The notes under the pieces were generated by a model. It was given only the letters and a program-made list of their open reading frames with translations, made no database searches and was not told the DNA's origin. Source: Actinomycetota bacterium (GTDB lineage Bacteria > Actinomycetota > Actinomycetes > Nanopelagicales > Nanopelagicaceae). From it: a stretch of DNA of 6,373 nt. The stretch covers positions 1 through 6,373 of the forward strand of contig WLMD01000094.1 of the NCBI GenBank assembly GCA_009700405.1. Reading direction: 5' to 3'. Positions 6,352 through 6,373 of the stretch are shown here, in pieces. The stretch's first letter is position 1; every line of letters begins with the position of its first letter. The translations under genes were made by a program, and so were the position numbers.

Positions 6352-6373
6352 GAATCGTGTAGCCATCATCATG
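6344..6373 (+). CDS. purE: Start of PurE, N5-carboxyaminoimidazole ribonucleotide mutase or AIR carboxylase (first 10 codons)
   Basis: An ATG at 6344-6346 overlaps the end of the purK-like gene by eight bases in another frame and reads MSKNRVAIIM to the window end. This fits the PurE opening strand (usually xxVGIVMGSxSD), and purK-purE is the standard order. PurE rearranges N5-CAIR to CAIR in class I, or carboxylates AIR directly with CO2 in class II. Ten codons cannot tell which. The class matters because the preceding PurK looks inactive. The call rests mainly on context. Confidence 0.7.
   Translation, partial: MSKNRVAIIM

Overview
The window is a compact, gene-dense piece of a bacterial chromosome with eight protein-coding genes and almost no intergenic DNA. 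The gene set and order suggest an actinobacterium: a biotin carboxylase/BCCP subunit, Maf, a tiny acyl-CoA carboxylase epsilon subunit, a carboxyltransferase beta subunit, then divergent BirA, PurK and PurE. Epsilon subunits of this kind are an actinobacterial trait. By eye the GC content is moderate to low for that phylum (mid-40s percent), and the genes overlap or abut. This fits a streamlined aquatic lineage such as the freshwater Nanopelagicales (acI), but that placement is inference from gene order and composition only.

Minus strand (read from 4606 down to 1): carboxyltransferase beta subunit (pccB/accD) - epsilon subunit (accE, 53 aa) - maf - alpha subunit with biotin carboxylase and BCCP domains (accA) - purine nucleoside phosphorylase (cut by the window edge). 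Junctions are GTGA, TAA-ATG, ATGA and ATGA, so this is almost certainly one translationally coupled operon. It encodes a complete acyl-CoA carboxylase, with a house-cleaning nucleotide pyrophosphatase and a purine salvage enzyme attached.

Plus strand (from 4625): birA - purK-like gene - purE (first 10 codons only). BirA is the ligase expected to biotinylate Lys536 of the alpha subunit encoded across the divergent gap. The two operons are therefore linked by function as well as by position.

Two points stand out. (1) The purK-like gene keeps a clean reading frame and long stretches of PurK sequence, but lacks about 70-80 central residues that carry the ATP-grasp glycine-rich loop. Both metal-binding glutamates of the family also appear to be replaced. 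It looks like a maintained but catalytically altered or inactive PurK next to purE. (2) The divergent gap between pccB and birA is only 18 bp. It contains a 7-bp symmetric TACGGTA that can be read as a -10 element on both strands, placed so that both transcripts would begin at or next to their start codons (a bidirectional leaderless promoter).

No tRNA, rRNA, CRISPR array, mobile element or convincing terminator was seen, and no gene-free stretch exceeds 20 bases.
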